64,000 nucleotides of DNA. It comes from Prado023 sp963706885. GTDB taxonomy: Bacteria; Actinomycetota; Actinomycetes; S36-B12; CAIYMF01. Positions within the stretch are counted from its first letter, which is position 1; every line of letters starts with the position of its first letter. This document shows positions 40,668-48,570 of this stretch, piece by piece. The notes beneath the pieces were generated by a model, which ran no database searches, had not been told where the DNA came from, and was given only the letters and a program-made list of their open reading frames with translations. A program made the translations under genes and the position numbers. The stretch lies in assembly GCA_963706885.1 (NCBI GenBank), contig CAVPNX010000023.1, positions 25,392-89,391 of the forward strand, read 5' to 3'.

Positions 40668-41345
40668 ATGGCGCGAGCGGCCACGGTGTTCGATGGGGGC
40701 ATGCGCCTCGATCATGTCTCGTACGCCGCCCCGGTGGAGCACCTGGCCGACACGGTGCAGCGCATCGGCTCCGCCCTGGGAGCCACGTTCACCGACGGTG
40801 GCCTGCACCCGCGCTTCGGCACCAGGAACTTCATCCTCCCGCTGGCCGGTGGGACATACCTTGAGGTCGTGGGCGCCCTCGACCACCCGGCCGCCTACAG
40901 CGCGCCGTTCGGTCGCGCGGTCCGCGCGCGGGCCGACGAGGGTGGCGGCTGGATGGGCTGGGTCGTGTCGGTGTCGGACATGTCCAAGGTCGAGGCGCGG
41001 CTCGGACGACGGGCCGTCGAGGGCCATCGGGTGCGCCCCGACGGCTACGACCTGCGCTGGCAGCAGATCGGCGTCCTCGACACGATGACCGATGCGCAGC
41101 TGCCGTTCTTCGTCCGGTGGGAGGCCGACGGCGAGCATCACCCCTCCGCGGGGGGCCGGGACGTGCGGATCGCGCAGCTGGACATCGCCGGATCACCGGA
41201 GCGGGTGTCCGAGTGGCTGGGTGAGCCGTCCACGCACCCCCTCGACGAGGTCGACGTCGTGTGGCTCGATGAGGACGACCCCGCCGGCCCCGGCCTGGTC
41301 GCGGTGACCCTCCTCACCCCCCGCGGCGTGGTCCGCATCGACTGA
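40668..41345 (+). CDS. VOC-superfamily (glyoxalase-like) protein
   Basis: 225 residues of the glyoxalase-like domain (PF13468 type). MRLDHVSYAAPVEHLADTV opens the first beta-alpha-beta unit, and FGTRNFILPLAGGTYLEVVG supplies the metal-site Glu position. Specific substrate unknown. Two starts are possible: ATG 40668, or ATG 40701 (MRLDHVS), which is the family's usual N-terminus; I list the longer one. A TATGCT -10-like box at 40601-40606 with TTGTGG 15 nt earlier may be its promoter. Confidence 0.8.
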   Translation: MARAATVFDGGMRLDHVSYAAPVEHLADTVQRIGSALGATFTDGGLHPRFGTRNFILPLAGGTYLEVVGALDHPAAYSAPFGRAVRARADEGGGWMGWVVSVSDMSKVEARLGRRAVEGHRVRPDGYDLRWQQIGVLDTMTDAQLPFFVRWEADGEHHPSAGGRDVRIAQLDIAGSPERVSEWLGEPSTHPLDEVDVVWLDEDDPAGPGLVAVTLLTPRGVVRID

Positions 41346-41380
41346 CCCCACGCGCCCGCGGCGCCGCCCCCACGCGCCCG

Positions 41381-41454
41381 CGGCGCCCCACCCACGCGTG
41401 CGCGGCGCCCGGCCCCGCGCCCCCGCAGCCCCGGCCCCGCGCCCCCGCAGCCCC
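41381..41454. repeat. GC-rich repeat block, left flank of the islet
   Basis: The 545-bp gap 41346-41890 contains no gene but is full of repeats. Bases 41381-41410 are identical to 43251-43280 on the other side of the AbiEi-like gene. They are followed by a perfect 22-bp tandem duplication (41411-41432 and 41433-41454). Confidence 0.8.
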
Positions 41455-41503
41455 ATGCCCGCCACCCTCCGCGCTGACCCCCGCCTTCCACACGCCTCAC
41501 CCT

Positions 41504-41583
41504 GATCCCGTCGGGTTCGAGATGATCACGTTCGTCGAGATCGGACGTCATCGGGCGATCCACCCAGCAGACCCGACGTGATC
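41504..41583. repeat. 80-bp nested palindromic element, copy A
   Basis: Direct repeat of 43287-43366 with roughly 85-90 percent identity by eye. Outer arms GATCCCGTCGGGT and ACCCGACGTGATC nearly match as inverted repeats, and a second smaller inverted pair lies inside. Confidence 0.8.
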
Positions 41584-41601
41584 CGCATCGATTGACTCGC
41601 C

Positions 41602-41786
41602 AACCTCGCGGGCGTTCCCGTCGATCCCGGCGCTTCCTGGCTGCCGCGCGGCGCTGTTCCGACAACCTCGCGCTCGATCCCGTGGATCCCTGCGATTCGC
41701 TCAGGGGTCTTTCGACGCGAGCGGGGGCGAGGTCCGCTTCCGAGCGGCGGCGCGGTGCGCCTTTCGACGCCAACTGCTGCGAGGTT
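41602..41786. repeat. AACCTCGC/GCGAGGTT palindrome family, locus 1
   Basis: AACCTCGC occurs at 41602 and 41664, and GCGAGGT(T) at about 41727 and 41779, each next to related CGCTCG and TTTCGACGC blocks, forming nested imperfect palindromes just upstream of the AbiEi-like gene. Confidence 0.65.
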
Positions 41787-41890
41787 GCCATCCCATCGGC
41801 TGCGGTCAGGTCCACCCGGCCGCGCGGTCTGTCCACAGGATGGTCCAGACGGGCTTCCCAGGATCAGGTACCGACGCAACGGTGGGGTCC

Positions 41891-42879
41891 ATGCCGCGAG
41901 TCATCAAGTGGGATCCTCCCCGTACGCCGTTCACCCTCGCCCAGGTGGCCCCACTGGGAGTCACCCCGGCCGCGCTGCGAACAGCAGTCCGAACCGGTCG
42001 GGTGGTCCCGTTGGTTCGCGGGGTCCACATCAGCGCCGAGGCCTCCCCGAGGACGAGGCCGGACTGCACCTCATGCGCGCCCTGGCCCGACAGGTGCTGC
42101 GCCCCAATGCCATCGCCAGCCACCACACCGCCGCCCTCGCCTGGGGGTTGCCCCTCGACGATCCGGCCGCCGCAGCGCGCATGCCCGCAGCCTTCATCGC
42201 GCCGGGCCGGCCCGGGGCCAGGTCCGGGAGCGGACCGGATTGCGCCGTGGCGCTTCGTCGGCTTCCGGCTGAGCATCGCGTCGCGCATCCCAGTGGACTT
42301 CTGGTCACCTCACAGGCACGCACTGCGGTGGATGTCGCCGCCGATCACGGGCTGCCTGAGGCCCTCATCACCCTCGATGCCGTGGCTCGTCGATCCCTCC
42401 TCACCGCAGTGGGCGATCGCCGTGTGCGTGACCACTACGTGCGCCCGCACAGCCTGGCAGCCGCGTGCAAGCCGCTGAGCGATGCGGCGGTCACTGCTGC
42501 CACCCAGTTCACGCGCGCTCGGCTGGACGCGTACCTGAGGTATGTCGACCCCCGGCGCGAGTCCCCGCTCGAGTCGTTCAGCTTCGGCCAGATGGTGCTG
42601 TACGGGCTTCCCCTGCCGAGGCTCCAGGTCAGGATCCGCACGCCCGAGGGCGACATGTTCCCGGACTGCCTCTGGGAGGAGGCAATGGTGATCGGGGAGG
42701 CCGACGGGATGGAGAAGTACCGGACCCCGGAGGACCTGAGGGCCGAGAAGTGGCGCCAGGAGGTCTTCGAGCAGATGGGGTATCGGGTTGTGCGCTGGGG
42801 CGACCGGGATATCCGCCGCAGGACGGCCGAGGTGATGGCCAGGCTGCATGCGGCGATCGACTCCGGCAGTCTGGGCTGA
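41891..42879 (+). CDS. AbiEi-antitoxin-like protein with a C-terminal nuclease-fold domain, frameshifted
   Basis: About 329 residues. The N-terminal 50 residues (FTLAQVAPLGVTPAALRTAV then RVVPLVRGVHI) match the winged-helix AbiEi antitoxin domain common in actinobacteria. The C-terminal part (PDCLWEEAMVIGEADGMEKY then AEKWRQEVFEQMGYRVVRW) fits DUF559/Vsr-like PD-(D/E)XK proteins with D, ExD and K positions. The frame shifts near 42045: one missing C in GAGGCCTCCCC would give EALPEDEAGLHLM. No AbiEii toxin is adjacent, so it is an orphan of unknown function. It is bracketed by direct repeats. Confidence 0.7.
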
Positions 42880-42941
42880 CGTCCAATCCCCCGGGTGTGC
42901 CGCGGGGAGGGCGGGCGCGGTACCTCGTGAACTCCTCAGCA

Positions 42942-43074
42942 GACCTTGCGCTCGTTCCCGTCGCAACGGACGTCGCCCCCGTCGGTCTGCAGGGGGAGCG
43001 GACAACCTCGCGCCTGATCGCGTCGATCCCGGGAAGGCGGGGCCGGGCCTTTCCACGCAACCGGCAGCGAGGTT
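42942..43074. repeat. AACCTCGC/GCGAGGTT palindrome family, locus 2
   Basis: The 497-bp gap 42880-43376 holds no gene. ACCTTGCGCTCG at about 42943, AACCTCGC at 43004 and GCGAGGTT at 43067, the last preceded by CCTTTCCACGC, repeat the pattern of the left flank. Confidence 0.65.
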
Positions 43075-43214
43075 GGGGGTTGTTGAGGTGCAGGGGTCAG
43101 TATTCGACGGAATCGGGCGCAAGGATCAGCTCCGGCAGTCCGCCGGTGCTCGAGGGCTGCGCGGGCGGTGCGGGCGCCGCTCAGGTGATCCCCCTCGGGG
43201 CGTGGGCTGGGGCG

Positions 43215-43280
43215 GGGCCGGGTGCGGGTGCGGCGGGCCGGGTGCGGGTGCGGCGCCCCACCCACGCGTGCGCGGCGCCC
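43215..43280. repeat. GC-rich repeat block, right flank of the islet
   Basis: A perfect 20-bp tandem duplication (43215-43234 and 43235-43254) runs into a 30-bp segment (43251-43280) identical to 41381-41410. Confidence 0.8.
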
Positions 43281-43286
43281 CACCCG

Positions 43287-43366
43287 GATCGCGTCGGGTT
43301 CGAGGTGATCGCGTTCGTCGAGATCCGACGCGATCCGGGGATCCACCCAGCAGACCCGACGCGATC
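43287..43366. repeat. 80-bp nested palindromic element, copy B
   Basis: GATCGCGTCGGGT (43287-43299) is exactly inverted at 43354-43366; GATCGCGT/ACGCGATC is nested within. It is in direct orientation relative to copy A (41504-41583) and ends 10 bp beyond the dapC stop, where it may also act as dapC terminator. Confidence 0.85.
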
Positions 43367-43376
43367 GCCGGCGGGG

Positions 43377-44457
43377 TCAGGGCGTGAGGCGGGCGGCCGC
43401 TGCGGTGATTCGCTCGTCGGTGGCGGTCAGGGCTACTCGGACGTGGTGGGCGCCGGCGCGGCCGTAGAACTCGCCGGGGGCGACGAGGATCCCCCGGTCG
43501 GCCAACCACGCCACGGTGTCCCAGCACGGCTCCCCGCGGGTGGCCCACAGGTAGAGCCCGGCGGCGGACTCGTCGATCCGGAAGCCGGCCTCGGTCAGGG
43601 CGGCGATCAGGATCTCGCGTCGTGAGCCGGTACACCGCACGCTGGGCGACCACGTGCGCGTCGTCGCCGAGCGCGGCGATCGCGGCGGCCTGCACCGGAC
43701 CGGGGACCATCATCCCGGCGTGCTTGCGCACCTCCAGCAGGGCGGCGATGACCGTCGGGTCGCCGGCGGCGAACCCGAAGCGGTAGCCCGCCAGGTTCGA
43801 CCGCTTCGACAGCGAGTGCAGGGCGATCACGCCGGTCGGGTCGCCGCCGCAGACGTCCGGGTGCAGCACGGAGACGGGCTGCTCGGTCCAGCCCAGCTCG
43901 TAGTAGCACTCGTCGGAGACGACCAGGACCCCACGTTCGCGGGCCCAGGCGACGACCTTGGCCATGTGGTCCACCGGAAGGACCTTGCCGGTGGGGTTGC
44001 TCGGCGAGTTCAGCCACAGCAGCGAGACCCGCGCCGGGCCGATGGCCGTCAGGGAGTCGGCGACCAGGACCTGCGCGCCGGCGAGCCGGGCGCCCACGTC
44101 GTAGGTGGGGTAGGCCAGTTCGGGGATCACAACCCGGTCGGTGGGACCGAGACCCAGGAGCGTGGGCAACCAGGCCACGAACTCCTTCGTCCCGATCGTG
44201 GGCAGCACGTCGGTGCCGGCCGGGGCGCCCAGACGCCGCGCGACCCACGCGAGGATGGCCTCGCGGGTGGCCGGTGCGCCCGTGGTGAGCGGGTACCCCG
44301 GGGAGTTCGCGGCGGCCGCCAGAGCCTCAGCGATGACCGGAGGGGTCGGATCGACCGGGGTGCCGATGGACAGGTCGATGATCCCACCGGGGTGGGCGGC
44401 CGCCCGTTCCTTGAACGGGGTGAGCCGATCCCAGGGGAAGTCGGGGAGTGTTCTCAG
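43377..44457 (-). CDS. dapC: Succinyldiaminopimelate transaminase, frameshifted
   Basis: PLP aminotransferase of the succinylase lysine/DAP route, about 359 residues. Family opening LPDFPWDRLTPFKERAAAHP, PLP lysine in LHSLSKRSNLAGYRFG and conserved NSPSNPTGKVL are seen. One extra C near 43625 (CGGCTCACG) breaks VYRSRREILIAALTEAGF; the last 87 codons are in another frame. The start is unclear: the frame begins right at the fdxA stop with CTG at 44457 and no ATG or GTG, so either CTG is used by coupling or an indel hides the real start. The order fdxA-dapC is common in actinobacteria. Confidence 0.9.
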
Positions 44458-44780
44458 TGGTCGTGCTCCTGGGGCGGCAGCGCCTTGACCAGGGGAACGT
44501 CATTGGCGATCAGGCCGAGCTTGGCCGCACCGCCGGGGGAGCCCAGCTCGGTGAAGAAGTCGGCGTTGGCCGCGGTGTAGTCGGTCCACTCAGCCGGTAC
44601 GTCGTCCTCGTAGTAGATCGCCTCGACCGGGCAGACCGGCTCGCACGCCCCGCAGTCCACGCACTCGTCGGGATGGATGTAGAGCATCCGCTCGCCCTCG
44701 TAGATGCAGTCGACGGGACACTCCTCGATGCAGGCCTTGTCCTTGAGGTCGACGCAGGGAAGTGCGATCACGTAGGTCAT
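44454..44780 (-). CDS. fdxA: Ferredoxin, 7Fe type (FdxA)
   Basis: Small electron carrier of 108 residues with an N-terminal cluster region: Cys in ALPCVDLKDKACIEECPVDC and CVDCGACEPVCPVEA. The spacing fits one [3Fe-4S] and one [4Fe-4S] cluster as in mycobacterial FdxA-type proteins. The ATG at 44780 (MTYVIALPCVD) follows GGAGAGG. Its stop overlaps the dapC frame, so the pair is co-transcribed. Confidence 0.94.
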   Translation of the reverse strand: MTYVIALPCVDLKDKACIEECPVDCIYEGERMLYIHPDECVDCGACEPVCPVEAIYYEDDVPAEWTDYTAANADFFTELGSPGGAAKLGLIANDVPLVKALPPQEHDH

Positions 44781-44885
44781 GGGGTGCCTCTCCAATCTCG
44801 TCTCCGGCGATCCCGATCCTAGTGGTGGGACGGCCGATCGGTCCTGTCGCGTGGCCGGGGCTCGTGTCGGGGCTGGCCCGGCGGC

Positions 44886-46607
44886 TCAGGGCTGGGGGCC
44901 GCAGACCACGTTCGGGGTCGGCTTGTAGGTCGTGGGCCAGGTCTCGGTGCTCTGCGACTTGCCGTCGTTGATCCGCCGGCGGGTGACCGCGATCGAGAAC
45001 CCGCGGGACCCGGTGGACGGCACGCACCGCTCCCCGTCGTCGTAGATGGTCTCGAAGTCGGTGAAGTTGCGCCGCTCGGTGAAGGTGGCGGTGACGTCCT
45101 CCCACTTCTTCGTGCCCCACATCTCGATCAGCACCCCATCGGAGAACCGCTCGGCGGTGATCAGCACGCCGTTGCCCGTCTCGTTGCGCATCCTCAGGTC
45201 GAGCAGGCCCCACGCCACGGTGGCCTCCAGCCCGGCCGTGTAGCGCGGGATGTACAGGCCGTGCGCGTGCTGCTCGACGCGCTCGAGGCCGGCGTAGAAC
45301 CCGGCCGTCCACGTGGCGGTCGTGATGATCGAGACCCCGCCGCCGAGCTCCTCGCGGAACACGCCGCCGGAGATGATGAACCCCTCCGTGTAGCCGTTGG
45401 CGCGGGTCCGCTCCTTGATCGTGTCGTTCATGGAGAACGTCTCGCCGGGTTCGAGGATCGTGCCGTTGAGGCGCCGGGCGGCCTGTCCCACGTTGATGTA
45501 GCGGTACTCGGCGGGCACGAAGTTCTGCCGGAAGCTCGACAGCTTCTCGGTGATGTTCAGGGCCTTTGCATCGGCGGTGGTGAGGTCCGGTTCCGAGACC
45601 TGCAGCGCGACAGTCGCCTTCCGGTCCTCCGCGGCCGTCTCGGGCAGGACGGCGAACACGGCCGTGCCGAGCTCCTCGGCGTCCACCGACTTGCCGGTGC
45701 GCGACGGCACCACCACGGGCTTGCCGCCGCGGATCACGACCGACGCATCCCGGCCGTCGACCTCGATCCCGGCCAGCTCGTCGGCGAGGCGTTCGTAGAG
45801 CTCCTCCTCGTCGAGGGTGGCGGCCATGGTCGAGCCCTCGGGCGCGAACGTGAGGGTCCGGGCGATGTCCTGCACCGGGATCTCGGTGCCCTGCTCGCCG
45901 ACGGCCAGTGCGACCGGCAGCGCCACGGCCGGCTGCGCGAGCTCGGTGAAGACCCGCTGCGCCTCCTCGTTGGACACCTGCGTGGGGACCGGGGTCATCG
46001 GCAGGTCCAGGGTGCCGGCGTCGGGCTGGAAGTAGGCCGCGGAGACCACGTCGGCGGCGGCGGGGACATCCAGGAGGGCCCCTTGGACGGCTTCCCGGTA
46101 CGTGGCCTCGGCGGCCTTGGAGTAGCGGATCCGCGGTTCGACCGGCTCCACCGCGGCGTCCTCGGCCAGGGACTCCAGCGAGGCTGTGAGGGCCTCGTCG
46201 TCGGTGGTCGTGATCGGTTCGAGCTCGACCTCGCCGCGCAGGTGGGCCAGCAGCTCGGACGGGCGCAGGATGAGTCCGGAGGCCTGCGACGCCGTGGCCT
46301 CCCAGTCGACCGCGAGACCGACCTCAGCCGGGTCCAGCTCCGTGGACTGCTCGCCCGCCGTGACGGGGATGGGGGCCGCGGCCTCGTCGCCGAGCTCCTC
46401 CTCCAGCGTGGTGGCTGCCTCCTGCGTGGTCATCCCCCCGATGTCGACGCCCCGCACGGACGTGCCGGTCGGCACGTCACCTGAGACGGCGGCGACGGCC
46501 GCTGCGTACCCGACGACCAGCACCAGCGCCCCCGCACCGAGCGCGACCGCCACCCAGCGGCTCCGGTGGCGCGCCGGTTCGGTCGGGCTGTCGGGGGGGA
46601 GGGTCAC
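44886..46607 (-). CDS. VanW-domain protein with peptidoglycan-binding-like repeats
   Basis: Cell-envelope protein of 573 residues: short cytoplasmic tail, one membrane helix (about 20-42), two PG_binding_4-like domains (about 60-330) and a C-terminal VanW domain (about 345-510) with NVGQAARRLNGTILEPGETFSMN and GGGVSIITTATWTAGFYAGLE. Named after VanW of vancomycin clusters but widespread and of unknown activity. No van resistance genes are near. The GTG start at 46607 has a TACCAT -10 box 7 nt upstream and no ribosome site, suggesting a leaderless message. Confidence 0.88.
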   Translation of the reverse strand: MTLPPDSPTEPARHRSRWVAVALGAGALVLVVGYAAAVAAVSGDVPTGTSVRGVDIGGMTTQEAATTLEEELGDEAAAPIPVTAGEQSTELDPAEVGLAVDWEATASQASGLILRPSELLAHLRGEVELEPITTTDDEALTASLESLAEDAAVEPVEPRIRYSKAAEATYREAVQGALLDVPAAADVVSAAYFQPDAGTLDLPMTPVPTQVSNEEAQRVFTELAQPAVALPVALAVGEQGTEIPVQDIARTLTFAPEGSTMAATLDEEELYERLADELAGIEVDGRDASVVIRGGKPVVVPSRTGKSVDAEELGTAVFAVLPETAAEDRKATVALQVSEPDLTTADAKALNITEKLSSFRQNFVPAEYRYINVGQAARRLNGTILEPGETFSMNDTIKERTRANGYTEGFIISGGVFREELGGGVSIITTATWTAGFYAGLERVEQHAHGLYIPRYTAGLEATVAWGLLDLRMRNETGNGVLITAERFSDGVLIEMWGTKKWEDVTATFTERRNFTDFETIYDDGERCVPSTGSRGFSIAVTRRRINDGKSQSTETWPTTYKPTPNVVCGPQP

Positions 46608-46614
46608 GCGGACA

Positions 46615-46620
46615 ATGGTA
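46615..46620 (-). promoter_or_regulatory. -10 box TACCAT, probable leaderless start of the VanW gene
   Basis: TACCAT on the minus strand lies 7 nt before the GTG start codon, which lacks a Shine-Dalgarno site. Confidence 0.55.
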
Positions 46621-46643
46621 GGTCGATATGGGAGCGCCGGCGG

Positions 46644-47132
46644 TCAGGCCAGCCCGTGGAAGGACGAGGCGAAGTAGACCAGCGGCCGGGCGCCCTCCGC
46701 GGGGTCGTGGACCGCGGTGACCGCGCCGATCAGGACGTCGTGGTCGCCGGCGGGGACCACCTGCTCGGTGCGCAGCTCGAGGGCGGCGACGTGGTCGGTG
46801 AGCAGCAGGCAGCCGTTGGCCGCCCGCTCGGTGGCCACCGTGTCGAACTGGCCGGCCAGGGGCCGTCCGCGGGTGGCGAACCACCGTGCGGTGGCCTCCC
46901 GCCCCTCGGGCAGGAACGACACCGCCCACGAGTCGGCGGCCATCACCGCGGCATGGAACCGCGTCTCCCGCTCGACGCACACGAGCGCCAGCAGCGGGTC
47001 CAGGGAGACGGAGGTGAACGAGTTGGCCGTCATCGCGTGGTCCACCCCGTCGACCCGGGTCGTGACCACGGCGATGCCCGTCGTGTACCGGGCAGCCGCA
47101 CGCCGGTACTGCGCGACGGTCGGCTCAGGCAT
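46644..47132 (-). CDS. Flavin reductase-like domain protein
   Basis: 162 residues of the FMN-binding split-barrel flavin reductase family (PF01613). RYTTGIAVVTTRVDGVDHAMTANSFTSVSLDPLLALVCV is the classic first half; GDHDVLIGAVTAV is the late motif. It would reduce flavin with NAD(P)H for a partner oxygenase, none of which is adjacent. Its start overlaps the end of the DUF6113 gene by 8 nt, so they are co-translated. Confidence 0.9.
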   Translation of the reverse strand: MPEPTVAQYRRAAARYTTGIAVVTTRVDGVDHAMTANSFTSVSLDPLLALVCVERETRFHAAVMAADSWAVSFLPEGREATARWFATRGRPLAGQFDTVATERAANGCLLLTDHVAALELRTEQVVPAGDHDVLIGAVTAVHDPAEGARPLVYFASSFHGLA

Positions 47133-47523
47133 CGGCCGCTTCGGCGTCTGCCCGGGCGTTGTCGGGCAGGTCCGGGGTGTCGTCGGCCGGGAGCAGCGGG
47201 TAGCCGCAGGCGGCGGCGAGGAGCATCGTCCCGCCGATGAGGTAGCCCATCTGCCGGGTGCCGCTGTTGAGGATCAGGTCACCGGCGGCGGTCTCCGAGC
47301 CCATCATCAGGGTCGCGGCCAGCCACCCGATGGAGAACGTGATGGCCCCCAGCCGGGAGCCCTGCCACCAGGCACCCGCCCGCGCGACCAGCACGGTGGT
47401 GACCAGCACGAGGACCGCGCCGGTGGGCAGCTGGACGGATCCGACGGTGACCGTGTGGGTCTGGATCAGGGCGCCGGCGAACCCGAGGAACAACCCGAGG
47501 ACGAGCAGGGCAGCGGCACGCAC
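47125..47523 (-). CDS. DUF6113-like small membrane protein
   Basis: About 132 residues with four hydrophobic segments and an acidic, Ala/Asp-rich C-terminal tail. It matches the actinobacterial DUF6113 type; function unknown. Two GTG starts exist, 47529 and 47523. I chose 47523 because a TAGGCT -10 box then lies 6 nt upstream, the same spacing as other leaderless genes here, whereas for 47529 it would directly abut the codon. It overlaps the flavin reductase gene. Confidence 0.7.
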   Translation of the reverse strand: MRAAALLVLGLFLGFAGALIQTHTVTVGSVQLPTGAVLVLVTTVLVARAGAWWQGSRLGAITFSIGWLAATLMMGSETAAGDLILNSGTRQMGYLIGGTMLLAAACGYPLLPADDTPDLPDNARADAEAADA

Positions 47524-47529
47524 GGGCAC

Positions 47530-47535
47530 AGCCTA
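47530..47535 (-). promoter_or_regulatory. -10 box TAGGCT of the DUF6113/flavin reductase pair
   Basis: TAGGCT on the minus strand lies 6 nt before the GTG at 47523 and fits a leaderless start. Confidence 0.5.
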
Positions 47536-47559
47536 CGTCCGCCCCCGGCGTGGTGCGCC

Positions 47560-48501
47560 TCAGTCGTTGGCGTGCAGGTGCTCGGCCAGGCCGCCCCAGT
47601 GCCCGGTGCGCGGCGTTGCCTCCAGCGCGCCGGTGATCGAGTTCCGCCGGAACAGCAGGTCGGCCACGCCGGAGAGCTCACGACCCTTGACGACCTCGCC
47701 GTCGGGCAGGCGCACCTTCGACCCGGCCGTGACGTAGCAGCCGGCCTCGACGACCGAGCGGTCGCCCAGGGAGATCCCGATGCCGCCGTTGGCGCCGATC
47801 AGCGCACCCTCGCCGATGGTGACCTGCTGCGTGCCGCCACCGGACAGGGTGCCCATGATCGAGGCACCGCCGCCGATGTCGGAGCCGGCGCCGACCACCA
47901 CACCCGCCGAGATCCGGCCCTCCACCATGGAGGGCCCCAGGGTGCCGGCGTTGAAGTTGCAGAAGCCCTCGTGCATGACCGTGGTGCCCTCCGCGAGGTG
48001 CGCCCCGAGCCGGACCCGGTCCGCATCGGCGATCCGCACACCCGAGGGCACGACGTAGTCGACCATCCGCGGGAACTTGTCCACGCTGAGCACGGTCAGC
48101 GGTTCGCCGGCGACGCGGGCGCGCATGCGCACCTCGGTGAGCGACTCGATGGCCACCGGGCCCAGCGACGTCCAGGCGACGTTGGGCAGCACCGCGAAGA
48201 TGCCGTCGAGATTGATCGTCCGCGGGGCGACCAGGCGGTGGGAGAGCAGGTGCAGGCGCAGGTAGGCGTCGGCGACATCGGCCGGCGGCGCGGACAGGTC
48301 GGCGATCGTGGTGCTGACCACGCGGGTGACCACGCCGCGGATCGGGTCCTCGCCGCACGCGTCCTGCAGGTGGGCCACGGCAGCCGGTTGCGCGGACAGC
48401 GCGGGAGCCGGGTACCAGACGTCGAGGATCGGCGAGTCGGGGGCGGTCCCGGCGAAGGTGGCGATCCCGAGGCCGGACGCGGGCGAGGTGAGCAGCTCCA
48501 T
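47560..48501 (-). CDS. dapD: Tetrahydrodipicolinate N-succinyltransferase (actinobacterial DapD)
   Basis: Left-handed beta-helix acyltransferase that succinylates tetrahydrodipicolinate in the DAP/lysine pathway. 313 residues. Hexapeptide repeats run from about 165 to 270 (VRLGAHLAEGTTVMHEGFCNFNAG..., then SGGGTQQVTIGEGALIGANGGIG). The N-terminal ATFAGTAPDSPILDVWYPAP is typical of the actinobacterial form. The ATG at 48501 has a TACGCT -10 box 8 nt upstream. It is divergent from dapE, so both share a 69-bp control region. Confidence 0.95.
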   Translation of the reverse strand: MELLTSPASGLGIATFAGTAPDSPILDVWYPAPALSAQPAAVAHLQDACGEDPIRGVVTRVVSTTIADLSAPPADVADAYLRLHLLSHRLVAPRTINLDGIFAVLPNVAWTSLGPVAIESLTEVRMRARVAGEPLTVLSVDKFPRMVDYVVPSGVRIADADRVRLGAHLAEGTTVMHEGFCNFNAGTLGPSMVEGRISAGVVVGAGSDIGGGASIMGTLSGGGTQQVTIGEGALIGANGGIGISLGDRSVVEAGCYVTAGSKVRLPDGEVVKGRELSGVADLLFRRNSITGALEATPRTGHWGGLAEHLHAND

Positions 48502-48509
48502 GGGTCGGT

Positions 48510-48515
48510 AGCGTA
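48510..48515 (-). promoter_or_regulatory. -10 box TACGCT, probable leaderless start of dapD
   Basis: TACGCT on the minus strand lies 8 nt before the ATG, within the 69-bp dapD/dapE divergent gap; no ribosome site is present. Confidence 0.5.
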
Positions 48516-48570
48516 GGGCAGCATCCCGACCCCGCATCCGCGCATCCGCATCCACACATCGGAGACCGTC

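Noticed and set aside
41891..42879. Complete AbiE toxin-antitoxin pair
   Set aside because: Only the AbiEi-like protein is present; no AbiEii nucleotidyltransferase gene is found on either side.
44886..46607. Vancomycin resistance locus suggested by the VanW domain
   Set aside because: No vanHAX, vanY or vanRS genes are nearby; stand-alone VanW-domain proteins are widespread in actinobacteria.
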